Below, piece by piece: positions 10,597-21,445 of a stretch of 64,000 nucleotides of DNA (position 1 is the first letter of the stretch; every line of letters starts with the position of its first letter). Origin of the DNA: Filosporella fistucella (Eukaryota > Ascomycota > Leotiomycetes > Helotiales); NCBI GenBank assembly GCA_030077755.1, contig JAQJZZ010000002.1, positions 2,046,001-2,110,000 of the forward strand, written 5' to 3'. The translations under genes and the position numbers were made by a program. Under the pieces are notes generated by a model. The model was not told the DNA's origin. It did no database searches and saw only the letters and a program-made list of their open reading frames with translations.

Positions 10597-12462
10597 CTAT
10601 GCCCACTTTCCTAACACACTCATAAGCACTAATCCAACCGCCAAGCTCACCAATCCAACTACCACCTTCAACACACCAGCTCGAAGCATATCTCCATACA
10701 TCCAATCATGAGCCAACATTTCCACAAGTCCTACCCACAGCAAAATACCAGCAGACAAGGCATCCAAAGTGCCAATAGCTACAATAGTCGCAGGATCATT
10801 ACCATTGAAATGGCTTAAAACCCCAATTCCGATGGCCATTCCAATGGGAGTAATGAGTGCAAAGATAAGTGCCATGATCAGTTTAGTAATGGTGCTGGAA
10901 GAGGCTGGGAGTGCAGCAATCCGTGTGCCCAGCGCGAGACCTTCGAACATTTGGTGGAAGAGAATAACGATAAAGAGGGTGGTGAAGAAGGAGTTGGGTG
11001 TTACAGCAAGAGTTATACCGATCACTGCTCGGGCGTCAGCACAAATTTAGGTAGCATATAATCAAAGCCTTACGAATTGAATGAAATAAAATCCCAGACT
11101 CCATAACAGCAACACTGAAATGATTGTCAGGATGCATCATTCCTGCATGACTATGTCCCAGATCCGCAACCGTGGTGTTCTGAGCAGCAGTCGAAGCTGT
11201 CTTGTCGGTATCAGATTGCTGTTCTGAATCCACAGCAGAGAGATTTCGAGATCTTCTAGCGACGAGTCTGGTTCCGATATATTCGATCAGAAATGAGAGG
11301 AATACTCCGGCCATGACAATCGCAGTGGTTGTTGACTCGTAGAACAAAGCCCCGAGACACTCATTCGCGAATTGGAGTTCGGCGTGGGTGAGAAGCTGGT
11401 TACTGTTAGGCGAAGGCGGGGTGGAGGGGTAAGGGGTAGGAACTAACGTGGACTAAAGCAGTGGAGATTATGACACCAGTTCCGAATTGCTTCAATATTG
11501 TGAAGACAATGCTATTCATACTCATTTTGGTGAATCTTTGAAGAAGTATTGGAGCAAAGACAGCTATAAATGTAAGTGTTTGGCACACAAAAAGTATGCA
11601 GAGGAACTTATACCGAATGTGCTACCGGCAAGAATCACAAAAAGAAGTCCAATTCTCAGTGGAACGTTGTAGTTGCGTTCAACTCTCTCACATGTCGCAG
11701 TTGAGCTCCCGCCAGTACAGTGTCCGCAAAATATCAGTATTTGTCACTATTGTATGTGGTTGGTAAACTACTCACTCCGTGGTGCCGTGGAAGTGGCAAT
11801 TTTGTCCGGTGGTCTCTTCAGCGTGACCATGCTCATCATGGTCTTCTTCTTCCTCACTGTGCTCGGAACCTTCCAAAGCAAGCTCAACGTCAGTGCCATC
11901 TGGGGCTTCGCAGAATCTGGGTTGCCTTGTCAAAATATGCTCCGTGAGATAAATGAGGAGTGTTAGGGCTCAGGAACACTAACATTTCGGAAGCTCCATG
12001 TGCATGACAGTTTGTGTATGCTGTCGGAAGTGGAGTCGCAGTTGGTGTTGTGAGGACTTCGTACTCGACAGTACCTGCCATACAGAACCTGGAAGCACGT
12101 TAAAGCCGACTCTGAATCGAGATTTCACGTATCAAACATACTGCTGTGTTTCATGTGCATGGCATGATGTGACCGATGAAGGGATGACCATCGATGAGGT
12201 TGCACTGGCATCTGCGGCTGCTGGAGCAGTTGTTTGAATACCGCCTGAGGTTGCAGTTGCTGTGCGAGTAAATGGCACTTCAGATCCATTGGGCAAATAA
12301 CAGTATCTTGGAGTGGTTAGTATAGGATAGCGGGATTATGGTTGTGACTTACTCCTGTCCCTCGTGCGTGTGACAACCTGAGAGAGTCACGGTATGACCA
12401 CAAACGGCAGTAAATAGCGCTACAAGAAGAATAATCATCTTTAGAGACATGATTTTTGGCAT
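10597..12462 (-). CDS. zrfC: ZIP-family zinc transporter with CHxH zinc-binding N-terminus (ZrfC-like)
   Basis: Eight exons sum to 495 aa: 12462-12353, 12306-12142, 12088-11984, 11925-11776, 11705-11614, 11563-11448, 11395-11074, 11024-10597. A hydrophobic leader (MIILLVALFTAVCG) is followed by a luminal/extracellular arm carrying four repeats of a zinc-ligand motif: GCHTHEGQEYC, SCHAHETQQFC, NCHAHGASE...RFC and NCHFHGTT, plus an acidic His stretch. The ZIP core follows: FGTGVIISTALVH (TM with conserved His), FLIEYIG, a His/Asp loop, then ILFHQMFEGLALGTR with the HxxxE metal site, ending VLGKWA. It imports Zn2+ at the plasma membrane. The arm architecture matches Aspergillus fumigatus ZrfC, which works in neutral to alkaline, zinc-poor media. 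It is divergent from the Pra1-like gene. The exon 4-5 junction is slightly uncertain: the AG acceptor chosen drops a possible EHC continuation of the fourth motif. Confidence 0.9.
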
Positions 12463-13328
12463 TGTTTCGGCGGGTACTGTGACTTCAGCTTGCGGGACAG
12501 AAATCTCCCTCGCGATAGGACTTTACAATCTCTAAGAGTTGTCGCGAATATGTCGCAATAATTTGAAAGAGAAAATGGAAGGAATTCAAACCAGAAGAGA
12601 ATCATATACTATGCGCGTCAATCATCAACCAACGCTCTTCATCTCTGGGTACATGGTCCCAAGCAAACGACACGCCTTGGCATCCGAAATCTTGACATTT
12701 ACTAACACCTATCAAACCCCACGAACATCCCATTTGTAGCACCCCACTGAGTGCCAAGTCCAAAAAAGCGGAAACTAACAACAAAGTGGGAGACCCGAGA
12801 GAGAGATTCAAGAGCCAAGTGCCAAGTGCCCAGAAAGTGGAATGCTTGAGTATCCAACAAGGTGTTCCACTGATGCTGTGGTCCTACTGACGAATATCGA
12901 CGTTCAGGATGCTGATTTTGACAGGAAAGAGTTAAGATGTGTGATGATGATAATTATTGCATGTCTTGGCTTTGCGAAGAGGAGCGAAGAGTTTTTTAGA
13001 CTGCTTACTTCCAAGACTTCTGTTGGACCTTTTTCAACACTGCCACCTTCCAAACTCAAATATTCTGAACCATCAAGGTTATTCACCGCACAGAACAATG
13101 AATGAAAAATGCTGTCAGTTTACTTGGCTTGCAGATGTATCGATAGCTTCGAGGAAAGATCCATTTCTCAATAATGGGGTGACGAGAAGTTGTGATACTG
13201 TTGCGTCCAGCTGGTAGTGAAGAGAATCTTGAGGTGGAAACATAAGTATAAAAGGTAGGCCCGAGTGACGGAGAGGGGCAAATCATCAGCAACTTCTTTA
13301 ATCTTCAAAGCATTTTCGAGTCAGCAAG
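12463..13328. promoter_or_regulatory. Bidirectional promoter of the zinc transporter/zincophore pair
   Basis: The 866-bp spacer has GCCAAG (PacC-type core) on one strand or the other at 12676, 12753, 12814, 12821, 12965 and 13123. It also has CAAGGT (the core reported for the zinc regulator ZafA) at 12858 and 13074. Counting both strands, fewer than one GCCARG would be expected by chance in this length. A TATA box, TATAAAAG, lies at 13247-13254, 75-82 bp before the Pra1-like ATG. The pattern fits joint induction by zinc starvation and alkaline pH, as known for the A. fumigatus zrfC/aspf2 promoter. Confidence 0.7.
13247..13254 (+). promoter_or_regulatory. TATA box of the zincophore gene
   Basis: TATAAAAG lies 75-82 bp before the ATG at 13329, at normal spacing for a fungal class II promoter with a short leader. 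Confidence 0.6.
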
Positions 13329-14371
13329 ATGTTACTCACAATCTTTACAATCCTGTTCGCTGGAGCAGGCTCTCTCGTCTCCGCACTTCCAACTTCGGCT
13401 GCAGAACAGTCTCTCAAACAAAGACAAGAAGCTTGGTCATGGGATGAGGGAGCTATATCCGAGTACCCCATTCATGTCTCTTGCAACGCCACTGAGCGAG
13501 CTCAGCTGCAGAGAGCTTTCAATGAGAGTATCACTCTGGCGCAACATGCCAAGAATCACATCATGAGATTCGGTAACACTTCTGAGGTGTATGTCAAGTA
13601 CTTTGGAAGTGCTCCAACTGCTGAGCCTGCTGGATGGTTTGAAAAAATTGTCAATGGAGACAAGAATGATGTTCTGTTCAGATGCGATGATATTGATAAC
13701 AAGTGCTCACAAGATGGTAAGAATTCTGACTCTCTGCTCCATAAACGGCTCAGGGTTGATCATTTTCAGGATGGGCTGGACATTGGAGAGGTAAAATCTC
13801 ACCAGACCAGACAGTCATTTGCCCTCTATCTTTCGAGACTCGCTGGTCGTTGGAAGCAATGTGTGGCCATGGCTATACTGTGGCTGGAAGTAAAGACTCC
13901 CAATACTTTGGAGCTGACTTGCTTCATCGACTGTATCATGTGCGTAAGATTGCAGAGGGTATCGTTGATCACTTTGCGGACAGTAAGCAAATCTCTCTCC
14001 CCTGAAATGTTAGAGGAGATCGCAACAAGACTAACCTATTTCAAGCTCAAGAAGAGATACTTCAACTTGCGATTGAGCATCCCGAAGAGGCAGTTAGAAA
14101 CAGCGCCACTCTTCGACATTTCGCTGTTGAAGTTTATGCATATGATATCGCACTTCCTGGACAAGGATGCAGCGGAACTGTGACTGCATCAGCAGGAACA
14201 TCATCAACTGCATCATCTGCCTCACAAGCGACCTCTGTCACATTAGCTTCAATTTCAGCTTCATCAGCTAGCGTAGCTGCAAGCACAACTGTTGCAGCTC
14301 CAGCGAGTGAAACGAGCAGTGCGGCTCAAGAATGTCACACCCACGCCGGAGGAGAAGTACATTGCGCATAA
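13329..14371 (+). CDS. pra1: Secreted zincophore, Pra1/Aspf2 (HRXXH) family
   Basis: Three exons, 13329-13716, 13770-13982 and 14046-14371, give 308 aa. A signal peptide ([21 protein letters not shown]) leads into the family's globular domain. Visible landmarks are conserved cysteines, the CGHGYTV segment and the HRLYH metal motif followed by DHFAD. A Ser/Thr/Ala-rich tail follows, ending in the zinc-binding motif [12 protein letters not shown] two residues from the stop. Members (Candida Pra1, Aspergillus Aspf2, yeast Zps1) are secreted, bind zinc and hand it to a partner transporter; they are also major antigens. The neighbouring divergent ZIP transporter carries the same CHxH motif four times, strong context support. 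The unspliced frame runs on for about 250 codons but loses the domain after the first intron, so splicing is required. Confidence 0.92.
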
Positions 14372-14433
14372 GTGATCGAATTTAAGGTTAATGAATGGAC
14401 GTATAAATCTTAACAGCGAGTCTTTGCTCCAAA

Positions 14434-15066
14434 TCAAACAATTTTATCCTTAATTGTCTGCCCTACTGGCACCGTATCTTTAAAACTCTGCCTCTCTTTC
14501 AATCGATCCATATACTTCGCCAGATTCGGGTACTGTGATCGCCATGGATATTCCTTGAATCTCACATCGGCGTAACCACACACACTTCCAGCAGCAACAT
14601 CAGCCAGACCAAATTTGCCACCGATGATAAACTCTTTGTCCCCAACCCATTCAGCAAGTGCTTTAAATCCACCATCAACTTTTCTCATCTGTCTAGCCTC
14701 CCATTCTTCACTAGGAGCCTCTCGCTGTTTCTCAAAAAAGCGTAGTACGAGTGCATCACACATTCCATCTGCCACCACCTCGACTCTCTTGGCGAAAAGC
14801 CTCTCATCTATATCATCAGAGAGCATCGGGTTCTTGCCCGGGAATTTGGTTTCAATGTATTCGAGTATGTAATGAGATTCATAGACGGATGTACCATCCT
14901 CGAGGATAAGCACAGGAAGCTTTTCCAATGGGTTGTGAAGAGGGGTCTTTGTGGTGCTCTCCCACGGTACCTCGGTAACAAGCTCGAATTGGATTCCTTT
15001 CTCTGCAAGAACGATGCGAACTTTCCGTGCGTAGGGAGAGGGAGTTGCGCTGATAAGCCTGAGCAT
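14434..15066 (-). CDS. Glutathione S-transferase
   Basis: Single exon, 210 aa from the ATG at 15066; an in-frame ATG further upstream would add 20 unlikely residues. The N-terminal thioredoxin-like domain shows TPSPYARKVRI (active-site region), KLPVL with the cis-proline, and VYESHYILEYIE, where the acidic-Ser pair binds the gamma-glutamyl part of glutathione. The C-terminal helical domain carries FIIGGKFGLADVAAG, the N-capping/hydrophobic staple motif. It conjugates glutathione to electrophiles in the cytosol and is likely a detoxification enzyme; close to the bacterial GstB/Ure2-like class. It is convergent with the zincophore gene, 62 bp apart. Confidence 0.9.
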   Translation of the reverse strand: MLRLISATPSPYARKVRIVLAEKGIQFELVTEVPWESTTKTPLHNPLEKLPVLILEDGTSVYESHYILEYIETKFPGKNPMLSDDIDERLFAKRVEVVADGMCDALVLRFFEKQREAPSEEWEARQMRKVDGGFKALAEWVGDKEFIIGGKFGLADVAAGSVCGYADVRFKEYPWRSQYPNLAKYMDRLKERQSFKDTVPVGQTIKDKIV

Positions 15067-16138
15067 TTTCTTATTAATTGTGAGGAATCTGTATACAATA
15101 ACTAAGATGAAAGAGGAACTCCGCACCCTGACGCCAAGTTATCGACTGCTAGATCACTACCTAAGTTTAAACCCGAGGCTAAAAACACCCCCACGTGATA
15201 CATATTATATGCTTTGATGGCCAGCAACTACGGAATTCGTACTGCTTATAGATAGTTGGAATGGATACCAATGCTTGAAATGTGCTTCATAGGGTCGCTT
15301 TTCTCTTGGAGATACTTGAAAAGGGTAGTTGCTCATTATAGGTAGCTCGGTAGTGAACATTTGGGCTGATCACGTGATCACACTCAACCTGCAAAATACT
15401 TTGGAGCATTCCAAAGAGACGACTCTCTTCCAGACGAATGACATGAAATTATAACCAAGTAGAATGGATGCGGGGATATTCGTAGATGAAACATAGAACC
15501 ACAATTCCAGCGTCCGCAGATTTGCATTCCTGCAACTACAAATGTTGTCCCTCCAGCTTTGGGGGTTTGAAGTTTAGAGACGAATCATCATCTACTAAAA
15601 GCATAGGGGTCTGTTGATTATTGAAGTTCAAGCTTTTGTGACAATTCGGTTTTCTGTTGCAGCGGCACGACTGAGCAGACTTCTGCTGACAATGAGAACT
15701 ATCTGGCTTGGCAAAAGCTAAGAAGTCGCCGTGCTCAGAAGAGGATTGTATCTCAACACTTGACTTAAGTTGCCGAATCTCTATCAACGGACGACATGTC
15801 ATTCCATAGTGTAGTGTCTCTAAGACATTCAGAATCTTTAGCGCTCAAATTAGGCATTTTCAAGTTAGTGAACTTTCTACGGCACTCATGGGGTTCTTCC
15901 GACAGGGGTCTTACGATGATCATGTTATACCACAACTTTCCATTTTTGCTCAGCTGGGACACCCTATCATTCCACAATGATGAAAGATTCGTTTTTTGTG
16001 GACTTTGAGCTCGTATGTTGGGTATGTACCAAGCTCAAAGTGAATCGCTATATATTTCAGACCAATATGCATATTTCGTGCCCCTGAGTACTTGCTCACA
16101 TGCTCTTAAACCTTTCTTGAATATCTCTTAGAGAAAAT
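15067..16138. other. Intergenic region
   Basis: No supported gene. Minus-strand frames at 15536-15802 and 15765-15977 overlap in different registers and resemble no family. CACGTGAT-type palindromic cores occur near 15192 and 15371. Confidence 0.45.
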
Positions 16139-18102
16139 ATGTCTACTCTTTCAGGGACACACAGTCAATGCCAAAATTCTGGTGGCAGTACGCCCCAATT
16201 TTCCTTGCAATTTAAGTGTGTTGGAACTTTGTGCTCCAAGGTTGATGGTTCCCTTGGCACACAATGCACTCACACGGGTGATGACTGGACCTGTACCAAT
16301 AATGTCATCTGCGATGGTATATCTAAGATGGTATCTAAATTCGAATATTCCTTGGACAACACCGGGATTGTGTCCCAGAAACACGATTTCGATCTCCCAG
16401 GTCAGAACTGTGGGTTCTCCGTAATTGACAACAATGGTACGGCCACTTTTCCAGACTCAGCGAAGCCTTGCCCCGGTATGACTGATAGCTCGGGGGTAAA
16501 GACAGTGACCAAGACTGCCAACGGGGCTTCATTACTGGCCACTTCAACGAAGTCTTCCGTTGCAGCGACTTCTTCGTCCTTAACCAAACCCGGGACAACC
16601 AGCGTAGGCGCAAGCTCAAGCTCAACGCCGACCTCAAACTCAAATACAGCTTCACGTACCTCAACTTCCCTAAGTACGGTGCTTCTCTGCACGATTTTAG
16701 TACTTGCTCTCTTACTGGGACCTGCAACAGCCAACATCGATTTCCTTCGCACACAGAAGGAACCAGGCACCAGCCTACTTCCTAATCATCCTGAAATGCT
16801 CTCCCAGTTGTCTGCATTGAAGGCGAAGAGAGAAGATGATCCAGAGTGGTGCCACGGCAATAAGCATTGTATTGAAATGGAAAAGATTCTCGGCTTCGTC
16901 GTCGATTACTTCACAGACAAGGGCAAAGACGCCATTAATGGCGAGGACTGGATCCCAGATGACTTTGTCGCGGAAATCTTGGAGCAAACCTGCAGTACGT
17001 TGCTCGACGAAGGTTTCTCGAAGATTGGAGAGAAAGTTGGCCTCGGAGAGGTCGAGAAGGCGATGAAGCTAGTGTGCAAACCATTCGTACTGGATTGTGT
17101 GTTGACAATTGACACATTTGGGGCTGCGGCTTTGATTGAAGCTCCATTCTTGGCGATTCCGGCGCTGCTTGGAAGTACCGTGCTGTGTGATAGTTTGTTA
17201 AGTTGGTTTATTGACACAGTCTTCGAGGAGGCTGGAGGAAAGCTCAAGGACGATTTCGTAGAATGGATTTGTAAGGAGAAAAAGGTCGAGTCTTCATCCT
17301 TGTCTTTGTCATTGCCAACGTCAATCACCACAATACCCGCGACATCAGTGTCCCATGGTAAGTCATACCTTCCACATCTGTATTTGCTGCTCTAGCCATC
17401 CCAATGTTCAACACTGACCTTACCTCTGCTTCAGAATCGACTTCCATCCCAGTGACCACCTCGTCAGAGCTAAGAAGCACAATGACCCCACAATCAGAGC
17501 CTGGCACCACGACTGACTCTGCCCACTCAATAGACCTTACAGTATCACCCTCTTCAAAGGGGTCTTCAGCAACACCAATTAGCGATGCGAATACTGTAAC
17601 AAAAGTTTCCAGTCAACAGGCATCGGCGCCTTCAAACCAGCCAGGGACTACCACGGCAATCACGAAGCAATCTACCAGCAGCAAAACTAGCCCAAGTGCA
17701 TCTTCTACTGCCAGCGGGGTCTCAATCAAAGCTCTCAGTGGTTGGACTCTTGACTTTCCCGACTTATTGTACTGGGAGAACGACATCTCATCGTATCTGG
17801 ACGAGCATGATCTCTTCCTGAGAGTGAATGGTGTCCGCACGGTCAATACAAAATGTGTAGGAGGCAGTGATATCCAGGTAGCGGGAATTCCCATTACTAT
17901 CACGAAGGGATCACAATGGGTGTTTGAAACTCAAAAAGAGCCTAATCCAGATACTTGCTGTGTCAGACTGTACTCGAGTGCTACGTGCACTGGAACCAAG
18001 ATCTCGCAATGCGTAGGTGGTACATTTCCTTCGGTAGATATCAATGTGGCTAGCTGGGAGATATATAATTGTCAAGGGATCTGGACTGGACAACCTGTAT
18101 AA
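16139..18102 (+). CDS. Ser/Thr-rich cysteine-containing protein with central hydrophobic segment, unknown function
   Basis: Two exons, 16139-17357 and 17435-18102, give 628 aa. Residues 1-125 form a Cys-rich region (pattern C...C...CTHTGDDWTC...C...C), followed by a Ser/Thr linker and a strongly hydrophobic stretch VLLCTILVLALLLGPATA near residues 182-197. A second folded region has Cys pairs (WCHGNKHCIE..., LVCKPFVLDC, WICKEK), then a second Ser/Thr linker and a C-terminal Cys-rich domain of about 110 residues. The linkers look O-glycosylated, so much of the protein is probably extracellular. No signal peptide is seen at the chosen ATG, so a 5' exon may be missing. The central stretch has the look of a GPI-anchor tail or of a second signal peptide, so two neighbouring genes may have fused. 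I do not recognise the family. Confidence 0.65.
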
Positions 18103-18938
18103 ATTGTAATTCATTCAATGTACTGGTTTGAATTCTGCCTAGCTGAAAAGTGAATTCCTGATGACAGTGGCTTGAAAAGACAGGAGACGCCTCAAAGTTT
18201 CTTTTCAGAATTTGAGCATACAAAAGACTCCACTAGGTACTTGATTTGACCCCGCTCCTCTGGGCATCAAACGCGATACATTGCAGCGCCCCAGCACCCA
18301 TCTGGCAAGAGATCAGATGGAGAGGATAGCAGGACTTCGTACAGCCGTCTTAGCTTTGCTAAACATCAATTGTAGCGATGCTCAAAAAAAGCGGAAAGCA
18401 AATGTTAGGATTATAAGGCGCTGGCTATCCCACTTGACACCTTTGCAACCATTTTCATGCACTTGTGAAGCTGATCGTGACGAGCCGTTTCTCATCAGAA
18501 GCCATGAATCATGCACTGGCACGAGTCATTTGGTGGCAACACTGTTCAGCGATATGACTACACGATCGGAAAGCTATTCGAAGCACAATCTTGTCGTGAA
18601 CGTTAGTAATTCCAACCAGTTTATGATTAACGCAGTGATTTTGACGTGATTGTTGATGTTTCATTGAACCCTCGACCGTACTGCGTATCCTCGGCCCACA
18701 ACCTGCCAAAGTGTATTTTTAGGGGTCACCGCGCTAAGAAATTATCCCTGGAACACCATCGGTACCTGACAATTGGCCTCCGTGAACACGACGCTTTAAC
18801 ACACTTGTAAAAGGAGATTACTACTTGACAGTTCTCCTTCACGCTCCTTTGCCCTTTTCAATTCTTTCTACCATCTGCGAAACCCCTAGATCCTTTCTTC
18901 CCTTCTTTGCAACTGGCGCGCCGACCGATGTTCTGACG
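18103..18938. other. Intergenic region
   Basis: No gene seen. The frame 18281-18649 has no family signature. A pyrimidine-rich stretch at 18830-18905 is the likely leader of the next gene. Confidence 0.45.
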
Positions 18939-21057
18939 ATGGGAGTTCTCTCCTATGTGAAGAGCATCTATGCTCTCGATACAATCGATACTCGATTCAC
19001 CAGCTCTTCCTCGACTCCTTACAAGGCAGTGATAGATGCAAGAATCGACCCCGCTACCTCGGGCTCAAAACGAGATGACTCCATCCCAGGTGTAGGAGTA
19101 AGGACAGACAACAGTGGCAGGCCAATCGCTCAGCCCTCGAAATGGAAGACGCCAGAGTTCTACTTCTACTATTTTGTATTTTTAACTATTGTACCATACA
19201 TGTTTTGGGTGGCATATGACGTGTCAAGGCGTAGGTACAGTACTCTGAAGTGCGGAGTTATGCTGACATACTGAAGCATCTGATCCTAATTACCATAAAT
19301 ACGAGCACCTCCTATCCGAAGGTTGGATACCAGGCCGAAAAATTGTACGTTGGCAGAGTTGCGCGGAAGATTGGAAGATTGTACTGACTTCGGACAGGAT
19401 ATTTCAGATGCTCAATACTACAGTTTCCGCAAGAATGTACCTTACCTGGCAATTCTCCTCGCCTTCCACCCCCTCCTTCGCCGAATCTATAATTCATTAC
19501 GCCCCGCCACTTCTCGAAGCAATTCTCCACGACCAAATGGGACTTCCTCATACATGTCAGCAGCAGATGGAGAGGCACGAAAGGAACAGAGAGCTACTTT
19601 CGATTTCGGGTTTGCCTTCATATTTTTGGCAGCCTTGCATGGATTTTCAGCTTTGAAAGTCATTGCAATTCTGTCTGCCAATTTCATGATCGCAACCCGT
19701 ATGCCACGAAAATATGTCCCAGCAGCAACTTGGATATTTAATATTGCCACGCTATTTGCAAATGAGCTATCTGATGGGTACAAGTTTTCCAGAATGGCGC
19801 AGTATATTTCGCCACTCGAAGGGGTAAAGCTGGAGACAGATGGGTTCTGGCATAGCTGGGGGGCATGGCTTGATAGTTACAGTGGAATTATCCCGAGATG
19901 GGAGATTCTTTTCAACTTGACAGTACTGAGACTGATCAGTTTCAATCTGGATTATTACTGGAGTTTGGACAGGAGAAGCGCAAGTCCAGTTGAGGTTCGA
20001 AATTCTACTTTCGAGGACGAAATACATGCTAATGCTCACAAGAAGAAACAACTCGACCCCTCCAACCTCTCTGAGCGAGACCGTGTCTCTATCCCCGCAG
20101 CTGCAAAAGATTTCAACTTCCGTAATTATGTGGCATACGCTATTTATGCCCCTCTATATCTCACCGGCCCCATAATAACCTTCAACGACTACATCTCACA
20201 ATTGAAATATCCCCCAGCAAGCATAGAGACTTCTCGCACCATCAAGTATGGCATCCGTTTCCTGCTCTGTCTCCTGGCAATGGAGGTCCTTCTCCACCTA
20301 GACTACTGTGTCGCAATCTCCAAAGGAAACCCCAACTGGTCAGACTATACACCAGCTCAACTCTCTCTCCTCTCTTATTTCAATCTCCATGTCCTCTGGC
20401 TCAAATTGCTCCTCCCATGGCGATTCTTTCGTCTCTGGTCACTTATTGATGGCATCGACCCACCAGAGAACATGCTCCGCTGTCTCTCTAACAACCCATC
20501 CACCGTCCAATTCTGGCGCGGTTGGCACAGAAGTTTCAGCCGCTGGCTTATTCGCTATATCTACGTTCCTCTCGGTGGTCGTAGCTCAAAGAGTTGGACA
20601 TCGAGGGTCCAGACTGCGGTTAATTACGCAGCTGTATTCACGTTTGTGGCGCTGTGGCATGATATTAGTTTGAATCTTTTGGTTTGGGGATGGTTGATTG
20701 TGCTATTCATGATGCCAGAAGTTATTGCAGGGATGTTGTTCCCGAGGAAGAAGTGGGAGAATAACCTCACCGCGTATAGAGTACTATGTGGTGTAGGTGT
20801 TGTGGGAAACTTGATGCTCATGATGGCTGCGAACTTAGTTGGGTTCGCAGTAGGTATTGATGGCCTGAAGAACATTGTCTCCGGAATCTTCAGGGATTAC
20901 TCAGGTAAGTCACGCTTCTACTCATCTGAGAGCAACACTAATTAAAATAGGTCTCATGTTCCTCGTGAGCGCATCATCGGTGTTGTTCGTAGGCATTCAA
21001 GTCATGTTCGAAGTTCGCGAGAGCGAGATGAGGAAGGGGATTTTCTTGAGATGTTGA
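18939..21057 (+). CDS. gup1: Membrane-bound O-acyltransferase GUP1
   Basis: Four exons, 18939-19230, 19277-19344, 19398-20904 and 20951-21057, give 657 aa. The N-terminus MGVLSYVKSIYALDTIDTRF and then WKTPEFYFYYFVF, YHKYEHLLSEGWIPGRK and SDAQYYSFRKNVPYLAILL follow GUP1 order. The MBOAT core has many membrane segments, FWHSWGAWLDSYS..., the RSFSRWLIRYIYVPLGG motif and the catalytic-histidine segment FVALWHDISLNLLVWGW. In yeast, Gup1 acts in the ER in GPI-anchor lipid remodelling (addition of a long acyl chain to lyso-PI) and affects wall integrity, rafts and glycerol phenotypes. Length fits fungal orthologues. The last exon restores the final membrane helix. It ends 389 bp from the convergent C2H2 gene. 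Confidence 0.93.
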
Positions 21058-21445
21058 GAAGATCAATTAATGAGATGACATTTATAAATTCACTTTTTCC
21101 TCCATGACATTAAGACTGTTTGGTGTCCCTTCTGCCACCACTGCCTTGCTGGACTTGTTGGAAGCCAGCGCAGGATATCCACGCAACCCCAAAATTCAGA
21201 CCCAGACACATACGTAAGGAGATCCACCACTCAGTCTGCAGCAAGGCTGTTGAAGCTTTGCACCTTCAAGTTGAAATCGTTCAAGTGCCCAAAAGCTAAC
21301 CAGGAAAGCCTTAAAATGGCACAGAGACACAAAGGAAAGTGAATGAAAATAGATCGGTCAAATTCCCTGCAGTATCTCCTCCAAATCCCTTTCTCCATGT
21401 CAAGTGACAGCGGCTCTTGTGCTGATGACATTGCCAACTCTCTAT
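21058..21445. other. Intergenic region
   Basis: Convergent 3' spacer between gup1 and the C2H2 gene. Nothing else seen. Confidence 0.5.

Noticed and set aside
15536..15977. Two overlapping minus-strand frames
   Set aside because: Different registers, no convincing intron, no family signature.
18281..18649. 122-codon plus frame
   Set aside because: No conserved motifs, no splice partner, ordinary length for chance at this base composition.
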